From the NCBI RefSeq assembly GCF_022606465.1, contig NZ_JALBUF010000001.1, positions 744,001-808,000 on the forward strand: a stretch of 64,000 nt of DNA, given 5' to 3'. Under the pieces are notes generated by a model. It saw only the letters and a program-made list of their open reading frames with translations, was not told the DNA's origin and did no database searches. The DNA comes from Sulfoacidibacillus ferrooxidans (GTDB lineage: Bacteria > Bacillota > Bacilli > Alicyclobacillales > SLC66). Made by a program: the position numbers and the translations under genes. Of the stretch, positions 55,379 through 64,000 are shown piece by piece (the stretch's first letter is position 1; the number at the start of each line of letters is the position of its first letter).

Positions 55379-55800
55379 TTAAGAATTTCTGTGCGCCCAT
55401 CTGTGCGCAGGAATTCTGCATACATAGCATACGATGGCTTAATCGCAGGTAGTAACTTTAATGCTTTGGGAATTGGACCTTTCGCTACAATTTGCCTTCG
55501 TGAAAGTGCAGATAGCAAATTGACTTTTCCCAACCAAAATTGATGTGCAACATCTGCCTTCATCGTCATAAAGATTTCCGGCTTAATCTCTGTAGGTCCG
55601 AGAATAACCGAAAAATATCCGCCATCAGGATCTTTTTGCGTTGCATCAATCGTAACAATACCCTCTGGGTCAGAATATTCCCATTGAACGATAATGTGTG
55701 AACTTTGAATCTGTTGACCCATCTCTGACTCAAACTTTATTTGATTAAAAAAGCGCCCAAACACATCATAGAGTTCATCTGAATTTTTAAATACACTCAT
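55375..55800 (-). CDS. SCP2 sterol-binding-domain protein
   Basis: This 141-residue protein resembles the SCP2 lipid-binding fold: IKFESEMGQQIQ, a hydrophobic tunnel sequence IIVQWEYSDPEGIVTI, and EIFMTMKADVAHQFWLGKVN followed by RQIVAKGPIPKALKLLP. Such proteins bind acyl-CoAs or lipids. It is the last gene of a leftward group with ALDH, Fe-ADH, kinase, GlpD-like and AGPS-like genes. The ATG at 55800 is about ten bases after GAGGGAG. Confidence 0.7.
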   Translation of the reverse strand: MSVFKNSDELYDVFGRFFNQIKFESEMGQQIQSSHIIVQWEYSDPEGIVTIDATQKDPDGGYFSVILGPTEIKPEIFMTMKADVAHQFWLGKVNLLSALSRRQIVAKGPIPKALKLLPAIKPSYAMYAEFLRTDGRTEILN

Positions 55801-55847
55801 CCTGTGCACACTCCCTCAATGTAGTTACACCTAGACCTTGCTATGCA

Positions 55848-57326
55848 CTAATCGTACAAATACAAAATTTCGTCTTCTAATTCAACGTACACATTTTTTA
55901 CTTGCGTGTAATCTAATAGTCCTTCTATCCCGAGTTCTCGACCCATACCAGATTGTTTATATCCACCAAACGGCGCTTCTACGCGTAACATGCTATAATT
56001 ATTGATCCACACAGTACCTAGCTGTAAACGGCGCGCCATGCGAAGCCCTTTTTTTATATCCTGTGTCCACACTCCGCCTGCCAATCCATACTTCGATTGA
56101 TTGGCTAGAGCAACTGCCTCTGCCTCCCCAGAAAACGGTAAAATAACAATAACTGGGCCGAATATCTCCTCTTGACAAATGTCTGCATCTGCTGGTACAT
56201 CAATAAATACTGTGGGCTCATAGAAAAAACCCGCGGCAAGCTCTGGATCAGTTGGGCGTTTGCCACCACACAATAGGTGTCCGCCTTGAGCAATTCCACG
56301 CGAAACAAAGTACTCTACTTTATCCAGTTGCTGCTGTGAAATAAGCGACCCCATGTTTGTATCCCAAGATAGTGGATGGCCTACTTTTAGTTTTTTCACG
56401 CGTGTAAGAAATTGAGATACAAATTGATCCCAAATAGGACGCTCCACATATACTCTCGTTCCTGCAATGCACACTTCTCCTTGATTCATAAAAGCTCCAG
56501 TCATCACTCCGCTGACAGCCTGATCTAGATTACAATCTGCAAAGACGATATTAGGTCCTTTACCACCTAATTCTAACGTAACTTTTTTTAGTGTTTTTGC
56601 ACATAGCTCCATAATTCGCTGTCCTGTGGCTGTTGATCCTGTAAAAGACACTTTATCTACTTCAGTATGTTGGACAAGCGCCTCTCCGGCATCTTTTCCA
56701 AATCCTGTAATAACATTCAATACCCCATCCGGAATGCCAATGCGATTACAAATATGAGCCAATTCAAGAACCGTCAGTGGCGTATATTCTGATGGTTTTA
56801 AAACGATTGTGTTTCCCGCCGCAAGTGCTGGTGCCACTTTAAAGGAAGCAAGCAATAAAGGAAAATTGAAGGGTACAATCATCCCTATCACGCCAATCGG
56901 TTCACGCAGGGTAAAATCCAGCACCTGCTGTGCAAGTGGTACTTGTCTGCCTCCAATGTGTGAAGCTAGATCCGCATAGTAAGAAAAACAATCAGCTGCT
57001 AGATGGATGTCAATCATACTAGTTTCCATGATCGGTTTACCAGATGAGAGCGATTCTAACTCCGCCAAACGATCCACTTCTTCGTGTAAGATGGTCGCTA
57101 TTTTACGTAGATAATCCGCGCGAATGGGTGCATTTAAGTAACTGGACCATTCATCTTTATCAAACGCTTTACGCGCAGCTTGCACAGCTACATCTACATC
57201 ATCACTATTAGCTTTTGCTACTGTTGCCACTAAGCTCTGATCAGCAGGGCAACGTACCTCCATCGTTTCTTCGCTCACCGAGTGGACCCATTGTCCGTCG
57301 ATGAACATGTCATATACTAACGCCAA
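55848..57326 (-). CDS. Aldehyde dehydrogenase
   Basis: This 492-residue NAD(P)-dependent ALDH oxidises aldehydes to acids. Key residues are Glu in VTLELGGKGPN, Cys in NQGEVCIAGTRVYV, the Rossmann motif SFTGSTATGQ and MIVPFNFPLLL. It is betaine/aryl-aldehyde dehydrogenase-like. It lies downstream of an iron ADH in the same operon and can take that enzyme's aldehyde product. The start is uncertain; TTG 57326 with GGAG upstream is preferred to ATG 57344. Confidence 0.88.
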   Translation of the reverse strand: MALVYDMFIDGQWVHSVSEETMEVRCPADQSLVATVAKANSDDVDVAVQAARKAFDKDEWSSYLNAPIRADYLRKIATILHEEVDRLAELESLSSGKPIMETSMIDIHLAADCFSYYADLASHIGGRQVPLAQQVLDFTLREPIGVIGMIVPFNFPLLLASFKVAPALAAGNTIVLKPSEYTPLTVLELAHICNRIGIPDGVLNVITGFGKDAGEALVQHTEVDKVSFTGSTATGQRIMELCAKTLKKVTLELGGKGPNIVFADCNLDQAVSGVMTGAFMNQGEVCIAGTRVYVERPIWDQFVSQFLTRVKKLKVGHPLSWDTNMGSLISQQQLDKVEYFVSRGIAQGGHLLCGGKRPTDPELAAGFFYEPTVFIDVPADADICQEEIFGPVIVILPFSGEAEAVALANQSKYGLAGGVWTQDIKKGLRMARRLQLGTVWINNYSMLRVEAPFGGYKQSGMGRELGIEGLLDYTQVKNVYVELEDEILYLYD

Positions 57327-57361
57327 TTGCCTCACGCTCCACATCACTCATGTTGTAATAA

Positions 57362-58537
57362 TCACTTCATCATGTGTTCATACATCTTCAAAAGGTCATT
57401 CTCTTCGGCCATTCTGGGATTATATAATAAGCTTCCATCTTCACTAGCACGCTCCACAAGAAGGGGTATCTGCTCATAAGAGACACCTGCTGCAGACAAT
57501 GTAGAGGCAATCCCGCTTTTCGCGCAGACATCTGCTCGCAACTGTGCAATAGCTACAATAGACGCTTTTGCTGTAGCTTGAACATCATTTTGGACATCGA
57601 CAAATCCTGCACGCACGCCTATTTCTGCGATCCTTTCAGGTACTTCCTCCATATTAAATTGAAGGCCTTCGACAAGCATTAAACTATTGGCTACACCATG
57701 GGGCACTCGTGACACTCCTCCAAGCGCATGTGCAAGTGCATGAACAATGCCAACCATACTATGATTAAAAGCAATACCTGCCATCGTGGCCGCCATTTGC
57801 AAATGAGTTCGTGCCTCTTCGTAACCATGATCATCAAGTGCACACAACAGCTGTTCGCGAATGATCCTAGCCGCCTCAACAGCGTACAGATCACTAAACG
57901 GTGAATGCTCTACATCAATAAACGCTTCTATTGCGTGGGTTAAAGCATCCATTGCAGTCGCTGCCACCAAGCTTTTTGGCAAGCTAAACGTCACTGCTGG
58001 ATCGAGTACAGCTAGTGTTGGTGCTAGTCGATAATCCACGAAGGTTAGTTTCCTATGATCTGTCGCATCAGCAATAACAGAAACCATCGTCACTTCTGAC
58101 CCAGTCCCTACTGTTGTCGGTATAACAATAAGAGGAAGTAAAGGTTCGGTAAGTATATGTGCCCCCTGATACTCCAGTAGATCGCCTGCGTGAGTCAGTA
58201 CAATATTTACCGCTTTTGCAGTATCCATGACACTTCCTCCACCTATAGCAATGAGCAGTTCACATTCCATGGGACGTAAAGCATCGCGCACAGTATGTAC
58301 AACTTGCACATCACTATCTTGCGGAACACTTTGATAACTGGCTACGACTTGGATGTTTGACTCCTCTAAGCTCGTAAGCATCTGCTGATAAGCGGGTAAT
58401 GTACATATGACCGCATCAGTAATGACTGCTGCGCGCATCCCAGTAAAAGCTGCTAATTCTGGTGCCATGGTTTGTAGAAAGCCTGGCTCCCCACCAACAA
58501 TTCGCGTAGGCACTTGGAACTGAAAGAAATCCATCAT
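57362..58537 (-). CDS. Iron-containing alcohol dehydrogenase
   Basis: This 391-residue group III alcohol dehydrogenase has the dinucleotide motif IGGGSVMDTAKAV, metal ligands in HAIEAFIDVEHSPFSD and HALAHALGGVSRVPHG, and TTVGTGSEVT. It interconverts alcohols and aldehydes with NAD(P). It is the third gene from the end of the leftward operon and adjoins the ALDH gene by 35 bp. Glycerol-type or 1,3-diol substrates would fit the operon but are inferred. Confidence 0.87.
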   Translation of the reverse strand: MMDFFQFQVPTRIVGGEPGFLQTMAPELAAFTGMRAAVITDAVICTLPAYQQMLTSLEESNIQVVASYQSVPQDSDVQVVHTVRDALRPMECELLIAIGGGSVMDTAKAVNIVLTHAGDLLEYQGAHILTEPLLPLIVIPTTVGTGSEVTMVSVIADATDHRKLTFVDYRLAPTLAVLDPAVTFSLPKSLVAATAMDALTHAIEAFIDVEHSPFSDLYAVEAARIIREQLLCALDDHGYEEARTHLQMAATMAGIAFNHSMVGIVHALAHALGGVSRVPHGVANSLMLVEGLQFNMEEVPERIAEIGVRAGFVDVQNDVQATAKASIVAIAQLRADVCAKSGIASTLSAAGVSYEQIPLLVERASEDGSLLYNPRMAEENDLLKMYEHMMK

Positions 58538-58554
58538 CAGGATCCGTTCTCCTT

Positions 58555-60126
58555 TTAACTTTCTTTTTTTTGCAACCCTGACATTGCGCGATACAATGGT
58601 CGCAATCTACTGTACATGCGACGATACTGATGCCTATATACTTGATCGTACACTTGTACTTGTTGCTTACGCGGTTCAAATGACTCGCCCTGACCAGTCA
58701 TCGCTCTTACCGCTATGTGTAAGTCTGCATGCCATCCAACACCAACTGTCGCAAGAATCGCTGCCCCTAACCCTGATGCTTCATGAATTTTTGTTCGAAC
58801 AACGGGCATACCTAACACATCTGCCGTAATTTGCATCATCTGATCGCTTTGCGAACCGCCACCGCATATAAACATCTTCGTTAATAGAGTGCCGGTTTTA
58901 CGCTCGATGCGTTCTTTCCCTTCTCGCATACTGTAAGCAAGTCCTTCAAGGAGTGCCTTATATAGATGTGCCTTTGTATGACCTGCATGGAATCCAATGA
59001 CTGCTCCACGTGCTTCAAGCCCAGGATAGCGAACTCCTGCAGACCAATAGGGTTGGAGCAATAACCCGTCAGCCCCTGCCTTCACGTCAGCAATCTCCCG
59101 ATCTAACCATGCCTCTACCGGAATTCCACGTTCTTTTGCCATTCTCTGCTCTTCTTTTGCAAATTCATCTTTAAACCAGGACACTAACCAAAAGCCGCGA
59201 AAAATTTGAATTTCCATTTGATACTGACCTGCAGCTGCACTCGGATAAGCTGGTTGTAAAAAGACAGGCTCTTTATAACGAGCAACATTCACGTTAATCG
59301 TAGCTGTCGTACCATATCCAATGCATCCTTGACTTTCATGGAGGCACCCTGCACCAAGCGTTTCACACGCTTTATCAGATGCGGCTGCAATCACTGGCAA
59401 TCCAACAACTAATCCAGTGCACGCTGCAGCTTCTACTGTTACATAACCTAAGATGCCACCTGGCTGTACTAATGTGGGTAACCATTCTCTTTTAATAGGG
59501 ATCGCTCGCCACATCCAGTGTGAGGCACGCGGCCAAGTTTGCGCTTGATAATCAAATGGGATGTACCCCACTTGACATGCTGTCGAATCCTTGAACTCTC
59601 CCGTCAATTTATAGGTTACATACCCAGATAAAAAAATGTATTTTTTGATCTTTGCCCACAGATCAGGTTCATGGAGTAGCAACCAGTTGGCTTGTGCGCT
59701 TGCTTGCAGCGCACGCACACTTTTTCGTAGTCGGGTAAAAAAAAGCAATGCTTCCATAGTTGCACCGACAGTTGGAACAAGCTCTGCTTTGCGCTGATCC
59801 AGCCACAACATCGCTTTGCGAAGCGGAACGCCGTGTTCATCCAAAGGGACAATCGTTGCACGTTGCGTTGTCACAGCAACACCTGCAATTTCATGTGCCA
59901 AAACATCTCCTGTTTTCCATAACTGCTGACATGCATCTGCTATATACCGCCAAAAATAATCTGCATCCTGTTCTGCAAACCCTGGTTTAGCACTTTCGTA
60001 CGGCTGGTCATAATGCAATTGTACGCCCGCTATAAGATTTCCCAGTGCATCAAATGCAAGCGCCCGCACACTTTGCGTCCCCACATCAATAGCGAGCACT
60101 TTGTCTGCAATCACTGCTTTCATCAC
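58555..60126 (-). CDS. FGGY-family carbohydrate kinase
   Basis: This 523-residue kinase has the actin-like phosphate loop LAIDVGTQSVRALAFDALG, a central CIGYGTTATINVN loop, and the C-terminal FICGGGSQSDQMMQITADVL. FGGY kinases phosphorylate glycerol, xylulose, gluconate or similar. Its start overlaps the stop of the GlpD-like gene (GTGATGA). With a glycerol-phosphate dehydrogenase as partner, a glycerol- or polyol-type substrate is likely. Confidence 0.87.
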   Translation of the reverse strand: MMKAVIADKVLAIDVGTQSVRALAFDALGNLIAGVQLHYDQPYESAKPGFAEQDADYFWRYIADACQQLWKTGDVLAHEIAGVAVTTQRATIVPLDEHGVPLRKAMLWLDQRKAELVPTVGATMEALLFFTRLRKSVRALQASAQANWLLLHEPDLWAKIKKYIFLSGYVTYKLTGEFKDSTACQVGYIPFDYQAQTWPRASHWMWRAIPIKREWLPTLVQPGGILGYVTVEAAACTGLVVGLPVIAAASDKACETLGAGCLHESQGCIGYGTTATINVNVARYKEPVFLQPAYPSAAAGQYQMEIQIFRGFWLVSWFKDEFAKEEQRMAKERGIPVEAWLDREIADVKAGADGLLLQPYWSAGVRYPGLEARGAVIGFHAGHTKAHLYKALLEGLAYSMREGKERIERKTGTLLTKMFICGGGSQSDQMMQITADVLGMPVVRTKIHEASGLGAAILATVGVGWHADLHIAVRAMTGQGESFEPRKQQVQVYDQVYRHQYRRMYSRLRPLYRAMSGLQKKES

Positions 60127-61724
60127 CCTTTTTCATGTGATTGTACAGAGAGTAGGCGTGGACTATAGGCACTTTGCCATAGATTCTGATATCGCGTTAC
60201 CTCTGCTGTCCACATCTCTTCTCCCCACCCTAACATCGATGCAATCGGTTGTTTAAGTTCAGGAAGGAGCCCTACTCCACCCTCGTGAACGATCAACCCT
60301 AGCCTTGTTCGTCGCCACAATAAATCGTCTAAATGAACCACCTGTTCAGAGCGAGCTGCATACATCAGTTCGGCGAGGGAAATCCCAGTGCCTGCAAGAC
60401 TCTCTTGTGCCTCCAACGATGTATTCCCCCATATTTCCCTTACAACGTCATCCTCATAGCGTTGCATGAGACGATGAACACTTTGTAGTTGCCCATGTCC
60501 ATCTATTTTTTCTAAGGGTGGTATCTTAATTTCCTGCACATTGCTTTTGCGAGCTACACCATAGCTACCTCTCAACCACAACTTTGCTGCATGCAAAACA
60601 GCAACTGCAAGCTGGCGATACGTAGTCAACTTTCCACCTGTCACAGATACAAAGCCAGAATCAGCCCAAATAGCATGCTCCCGCGACTCCTCCGATGGGT
60701 TTTCCTTCCCAGTGTCAATCACGGAACGCACTCCTGAATATACGGAGAGTACATCTTCCACGCGAAGCTTTGCATGAGGGAATTGTGCTGTAAGTGCTTC
60801 AAATAAATAGGTTCCTTCAACACCCGTCATGTGTGGTTCAGTATCAAGAGACTGCATATGCTCAATGTCTGTTGTACCGAACAAGATGACACCTTCCCAT
60901 GGATATGCATACACAGGACGCGAATCTCGTGGATGAAAAAAACTGACAGCCCCTTGAAGTGGTAATCGATGCTGTTGAAGAAGCAAATGACTACCGCGTA
61001 ACTTACGCAATGGCGGACCATTTTGAACAGCAAATGGTGGTTGATCAGTCCATATACCCGTACAATTAATGACAAGCGACGATTTTATCTCTGCGTATTG
61101 GCCAGAACATTCATCGCAAACCGTGACACCTAGAATTTGGCCTTGTCGATCTCGCATTAACTCTGTCACTTTTGCATAATTGACACTACTTCCACCATGT
61201 TGCTGACCTTCTTCAATCACCCGCAAAACCAGTCGTGCATCATCTGTCTTTGCATCTTCAAATTGATAACCGCCAAAACAAGAAACGCTCTCCATACCAG
61301 GAATCTCTCGTAACACTTGTTCTGCTGTGCGAAAATGGTGCGTTCTTCGTCCAGCCATCAAATCATACAAGGACAACCCTGTCTTTAACGTGATACGCGA
61401 TGACACAGAAGCAGATGCAAGCGGCATTAAAAAAGGCAGTCGTTCAACCATGCCAGGGTACCGCGCAAGCAAATGCTCACGTTCACGCACAGACTGAAGT
61501 GTCAGTTTGATCTGCCCCTGTTTTAAATAACGCAGTCCACCATGGACTAATTTGCCCGATCGACTGGACGTCCCCGATGCATAATCTCGTTGCTCAAGTA
61601 ATAAACAACGCAATCCACGACGCGACGCCTCAGCAAATACACCAGCACCTGTTATCCCTCCCCCAATGACAATAAGATCCCATGACTGTTGCAATTGACT
61701 CCATACCTCTTGACGCTGCCTCAT
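60123..61724 (-). CDS. FAD-dependent glycerol-3-phosphate dehydrogenase-like protein
   Basis: This 533-residue protein has the N-terminal FAD motif VIGGGITGAGVFAEASRRGL, GTSSRSGKLVHGGLRYL, LVINCTGIWTD and the dehydrogenase C-terminal region with SVTGGKLTTYR. It is the GlpD/GlpA type, oxidising sn-glycerol 3-phosphate and feeding electrons to quinone. The ATG at 61724 is five bases after the preceding stop and eight after GGAG. It is translationally coupled to the kinase. It could instead act on a related polyol phosphate. Confidence 0.88.
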   Translation of the reverse strand: MRQRQEVWSQLQQSWDLIVIGGGITGAGVFAEASRRGLRCLLLEQRDYASGTSSRSGKLVHGGLRYLKQGQIKLTLQSVREREHLLARYPGMVERLPFLMPLASASVSSRITLKTGLSLYDLMAGRRTHHFRTAEQVLREIPGMESVSCFGGYQFEDAKTDDARLVLRVIEEGQQHGGSSVNYAKVTELMRDRQGQILGVTVCDECSGQYAEIKSSLVINCTGIWTDQPPFAVQNGPPLRKLRGSHLLLQQHRLPLQGAVSFFHPRDSRPVYAYPWEGVILFGTTDIEHMQSLDTEPHMTGVEGTYLFEALTAQFPHAKLRVEDVLSVYSGVRSVIDTGKENPSEESREHAIWADSGFVSVTGGKLTTYRQLAVAVLHAAKLWLRGSYGVARKSNVQEIKIPPLEKIDGHGQLQSVHRLMQRYEDDVVREIWGNTSLEAQESLAGTGISLAELMYAARSEQVVHLDDLLWRRTRLGLIVHEGGVGLLPELKQPIASMLGWGEEMWTAEVTRYQNLWQSAYSPRLLSVQSHEKG

Positions 61725-61729
61725 AGGCC

Positions 61730-63337
61730 TCACTCCATCAATTTGCCTGGGTTCATTAATCCTTTTGGATCGACTGTCTTTGCAACTGCACGGAGCATCT
61801 GCAACCACAGTTCCCCTTTTTCCACTTCTAGATATGGCCTGTGGTCTAACCCGACTCCATGTTGATGACTAATCGTGCCACCTTGCTCCACAATCGCCTG
61901 ACTAGCAGCTGACTTCAAGGTTTGCCATCGAGCAAGCGTGGCATCAGCCGTATCGGCTAAACGAAAAACATACGTGGTGTAAATGCTCGAACCCACCGCG
62001 TAGACATGTGACACATGTGTAAATACATGTACTTGTTCCTGTTGAAGGCGCGCGGCATTCTTTAGCGCATCTTCAATCGCAGCAATAGTCGTTTTCACTT
62101 TTGACCAGATGACAGAAGTCTCCAATGTATCAATGGCATACCCTGCTTCCCATAACGTATTGCGCAGATACGGTGATTGAAAGCGTGCCTTTTTCCACTC
62201 TTCACCAAATTTTTGCCCTACAAAAATGCCACCCTGCTGTTTTATGATCCTGCGAGCACTTAGCAATCCTTGTGATACAGCATCTGTCGACCCGGCTACT
62301 CCGTAGAGTAAGAGGCATTTTTGATCCTTGACACCCCATAATGACAATCCCAGCTTCACAAAGGACAGCACCTTTTGGTGTGACGCCAATGCAAGGGTAG
62401 TTTCCGTTTCAGCTGCTAAACTAAGCCGTATCATCGTCATATGCAGATCGGCTTGTGCCAATTCACGAACAGCTGTAAGTGCCGTTTCCGCATCTTTAAA
62501 AAATGCTGCATGTACACGCTCCTGTTTAGGGAGTCTTGATACTTTCACGGTACATTCTGTTATAATCCCAAGTCGTCCCTCTGAACCCAGAACAGTCTGG
62601 CGAAGATCAGGTCCTGCCGCTGATGCGGGTATAGGTTTTAACACAAAGGAACCTGCCGGCGTCTCCAATCTCCCTCCAACAAATAAAGAATCCATGCGTC
62701 CATATCCTAGTGAATACTGTCCTGCAGAACGTGTGGCTACCCATCCACCCAGTGTTGAATACTCAAAAGATTGGGGATAATGGCCAAGTGTATATCCCCT
62801 TGCTTGTAAACAATCCTCAATCTCTGGACCGCTTATCCCAGCTTCAAATGTGGCTAATTGCTCCATTGGATCAAAATGAAGAAGCTGATTCATCCTGCGC
62901 ATATCCACTGTGACTACTGGTTGTAATGAATCTGGCACAGTGAGATGACCAACTACACTTGTCCCTCCACCGTATGGGATCAATCGAATATCATGTTCAC
63001 TCGCCAAGTCCAATAATGTCCGTATTTCTTGTGCACTTTTGGGATACGCCACCGCATCTGGAAATCGCTCAATAAGTCCCATACGCAACCCAATCCAATC
63101 AGGCAAACTTTGACCTACTGCGTGTAATGCTCTATCTTTTGCATCACATGTCATGTCACAGCAAGCTAATAACTCATGCTGTGTAAGTCGAGAAGAGGGA
63201 ACGAGTGCTATTAGTTCGTCAAATGTGAGTGAATGGCTTGTTTTGGCTAATCCTACATGCGCTTGCAAGTATTCAAATGCTATCGGATTAACTTTTTGGA
63301 AAACGCTTTCTTCTCCCCACCCATTCCACCTTCGCAT
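61730..63337 (-). CDS. FAD-binding oxidoreductase of the alkylglycerone-phosphate synthase type
   Basis: This 535-residue flavoprotein has the PCMH FAD domain (PYGGGTSVVGHLTVPDSL, FEAGISGPEIEDCL, GYTLGHYPQSFEYSTLGGW) and a C-terminal domain with the motif GGTISHQHGVGLDHRPYLE. Alkylglycerone-phosphate synthases swap an acyl for an alkyl chain in ether lipid synthesis; bacterial homologues often have unknown roles. It is the first structural gene after a FadR-type regulator. RBS GGAGG precedes ATG 63337. Confidence 0.85.
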   Translation of the reverse strand: MRRWNGWGEESVFQKVNPIAFEYLQAHVGLAKTSHSLTFDELIALVPSSRLTQHELLACCDMTCDAKDRALHAVGQSLPDWIGLRMGLIERFPDAVAYPKSAQEIRTLLDLASEHDIRLIPYGGGTSVVGHLTVPDSLQPVVTVDMRRMNQLLHFDPMEQLATFEAGISGPEIEDCLQARGYTLGHYPQSFEYSTLGGWVATRSAGQYSLGYGRMDSLFVGGRLETPAGSFVLKPIPASAAGPDLRQTVLGSEGRLGIITECTVKVSRLPKQERVHAAFFKDAETALTAVRELAQADLHMTMIRLSLAAETETTLALASHQKVLSFVKLGLSLWGVKDQKCLLLYGVAGSTDAVSQGLLSARRIIKQQGGIFVGQKFGEEWKKARFQSPYLRNTLWEAGYAIDTLETSVIWSKVKTTIAAIEDALKNAARLQQEQVHVFTHVSHVYAVGSSIYTTYVFRLADTADATLARWQTLKSAASQAIVEQGGTISHQHGVGLDHRPYLEVEKGELWLQMLRAVAKTVDPKGLMNPGKLME

Positions 63338-63352
63338 ATCACCACCTCCTTC

Positions 63353-64000
63353 TTACTTCATCAATCGCAAAAAACGTAAGGCACTTTCCTCCATCACAAC
63401 ACGAACTAGTTGTTCCGCGTCATTAGCCCTTCCCTCACTCACCGTTTGAAGAAGCTGACGATAAAACTGTGAAGAATACTGACGTTGATCGCGTAAAGAA
63501 AAATAATAATTGCCATGTGCCTGATAAACAGCAGCCAAACTATTGACTAAAAACAGATAGATAGGGTTTCCCGACCCTTCTGCTAACACTTTTTGAAGTT
63601 GAAAATCATATAGAGCATATGTGCCCGCATCATCGTGTAATAACGATGAAGAACGAAGAAAATCTTCCAATTCATCCGTGTTACGTCTCATGAGATTGCT
63701 AATCCAGAGAGGTGCTAGTTGACTTCTTATCTCTAAAAAATACTCAATAAAACTAGAAGATAGCTGCTCGCCAAGCTGCACAAGTTGCACCAATGTGGCA
63801 AGATTCCCGGTTTTTCTATAGTCTAGTACAAGGGCTGGCTGGCCTTTGCGCGTTTGCACAAACCCATCGCACGCCATTCTTTGTAAAGTTTCACGTACAG
63901 TAGAACGCGATACTCCAAGCAATAGAGCTAACTCACGTTCTGGAGGTAACACTGTACCTACTTCCAGTTCTCCATCAGCAATTTGACGAATGAACATCGA
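63353..64000 (-). CDS. GntR/FadR-type regulator, C-terminal part (cut by right edge)
   Basis: The frame is open to the window edge. Visible are the winged-helix recognition part (GTVLPPERELALLLGVSRS, TVRETLQRMACDGFV) and an FCD domain. The N-terminal first helix lies partly beyond 64000, so the ATG at 63997 is probably not the real start. It lies 15 bp upstream of the AGPS-like gene and is likely to regulate the operon. Confidence 0.85.
   Translation of the reverse strand, partial: SMFIRQIADGELEVGTVLPPERELALLLGVSRSTVRETLQRMACDGFVQTRKGQPALVLDYRKTGNLATLVQLVQLGEQLSSSFIEYFLEIRSQLAPLWISNLMRRNTDELEDFLRSSSLLHDDAGTYALYDFQLQKVLAEGSGNPIYLFLVNSLAAVYQAHGNYYFSLRDQRQYSSQFYRQLLQTVSEGRANDAEQLVRVVMEESALRFLRLMK

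Overview
This window looks like chromosomal DNA from an endospore-forming Bacilli species, most likely an Alicyclobacillaceae relative; that family placement is inference. The basis is strong GGAGG-type ribosome binding sites, frequent GTG/TTG starts, and many sporulation or germination genes: prkA, yhbH, spoVR, a cotS-type kinase, gerA/gerB-type genes, rsfA, a ytvI-like gene and spoVAF. No rRNA, tRNA or CRISPR array was found.

The most important region is 1-13844. The leftward operon prkA-yhbH-spoVR is broken twice. yhbH is split into a 5' part (10789-11811) and a 3' part (1798-1955) by an 8,847-bp element. The element is bounded by a 10-bp direct repeat, and a large serine recombinase gene (9223-10767) lies against one end. 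Joining the two parts across the repeat restores a 388-codon YhbH frame whose stop overlaps the spoVR start. spoVR is itself cut off after 277 codons, and a second serine recombinase gene follows, running off the left edge. This is the architecture of skin-like elements that excise during sporulation, here twice in one operon. The first element carries two penicillin-binding proteins, a FolC/Mur-ligase-like enzyme, an MFS transporter and a small gene with a SigK-like promoter.

14-40 kb is mostly housekeeping and sporulation content: TetR, trmL, an amidase, IclR, a CotS-family protein, queG-rnhA, a polysaccharide deacetylase, a ger operon, nth, a YunD-like phosphoesterase, yktB, bioB, rsfA, a YtvI-like protein, a two-component system, a FadR-type regulator, a BI-1 protein, a HesB-like gene, mutY and an aminopeptidase. 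The HesB-like gene has an in-frame UGA at its conserved cysteine position and a bSECIS-like hairpin just downstream, so it is either a selenoprotein or a nonsense mutant. Two inverted copies of a 153/154-bp MITE with 6-bp target duplications lie at 18.6 and 37.3 kb.

40.5-49.8 kb holds a 1.9-kb insertion sequence with 17-bp perfect inverted repeats and a transposase broken by one stop codon. It continues with a GntR-regulated MFS exporter that has an eight-codon leader inside a perfect hairpin, an MscS channel, a cardiolipin-synthase-like gene, class I fumarase and a single ChrA gene. 49.9-55.4 kb has spoVAF divergent from a compact sulfation operon: APS kinase, ATP sulfurylase, a DHH phosphatase and a sulfotransferase. 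55.4-64 kb is a leftward catabolic or lipid-type operon (SCP2, ALDH, Fe-ADH, FGGY kinase, GlpD-like, AGPS-like flavoprotein) headed by a FadR-type regulator cut by the right edge.
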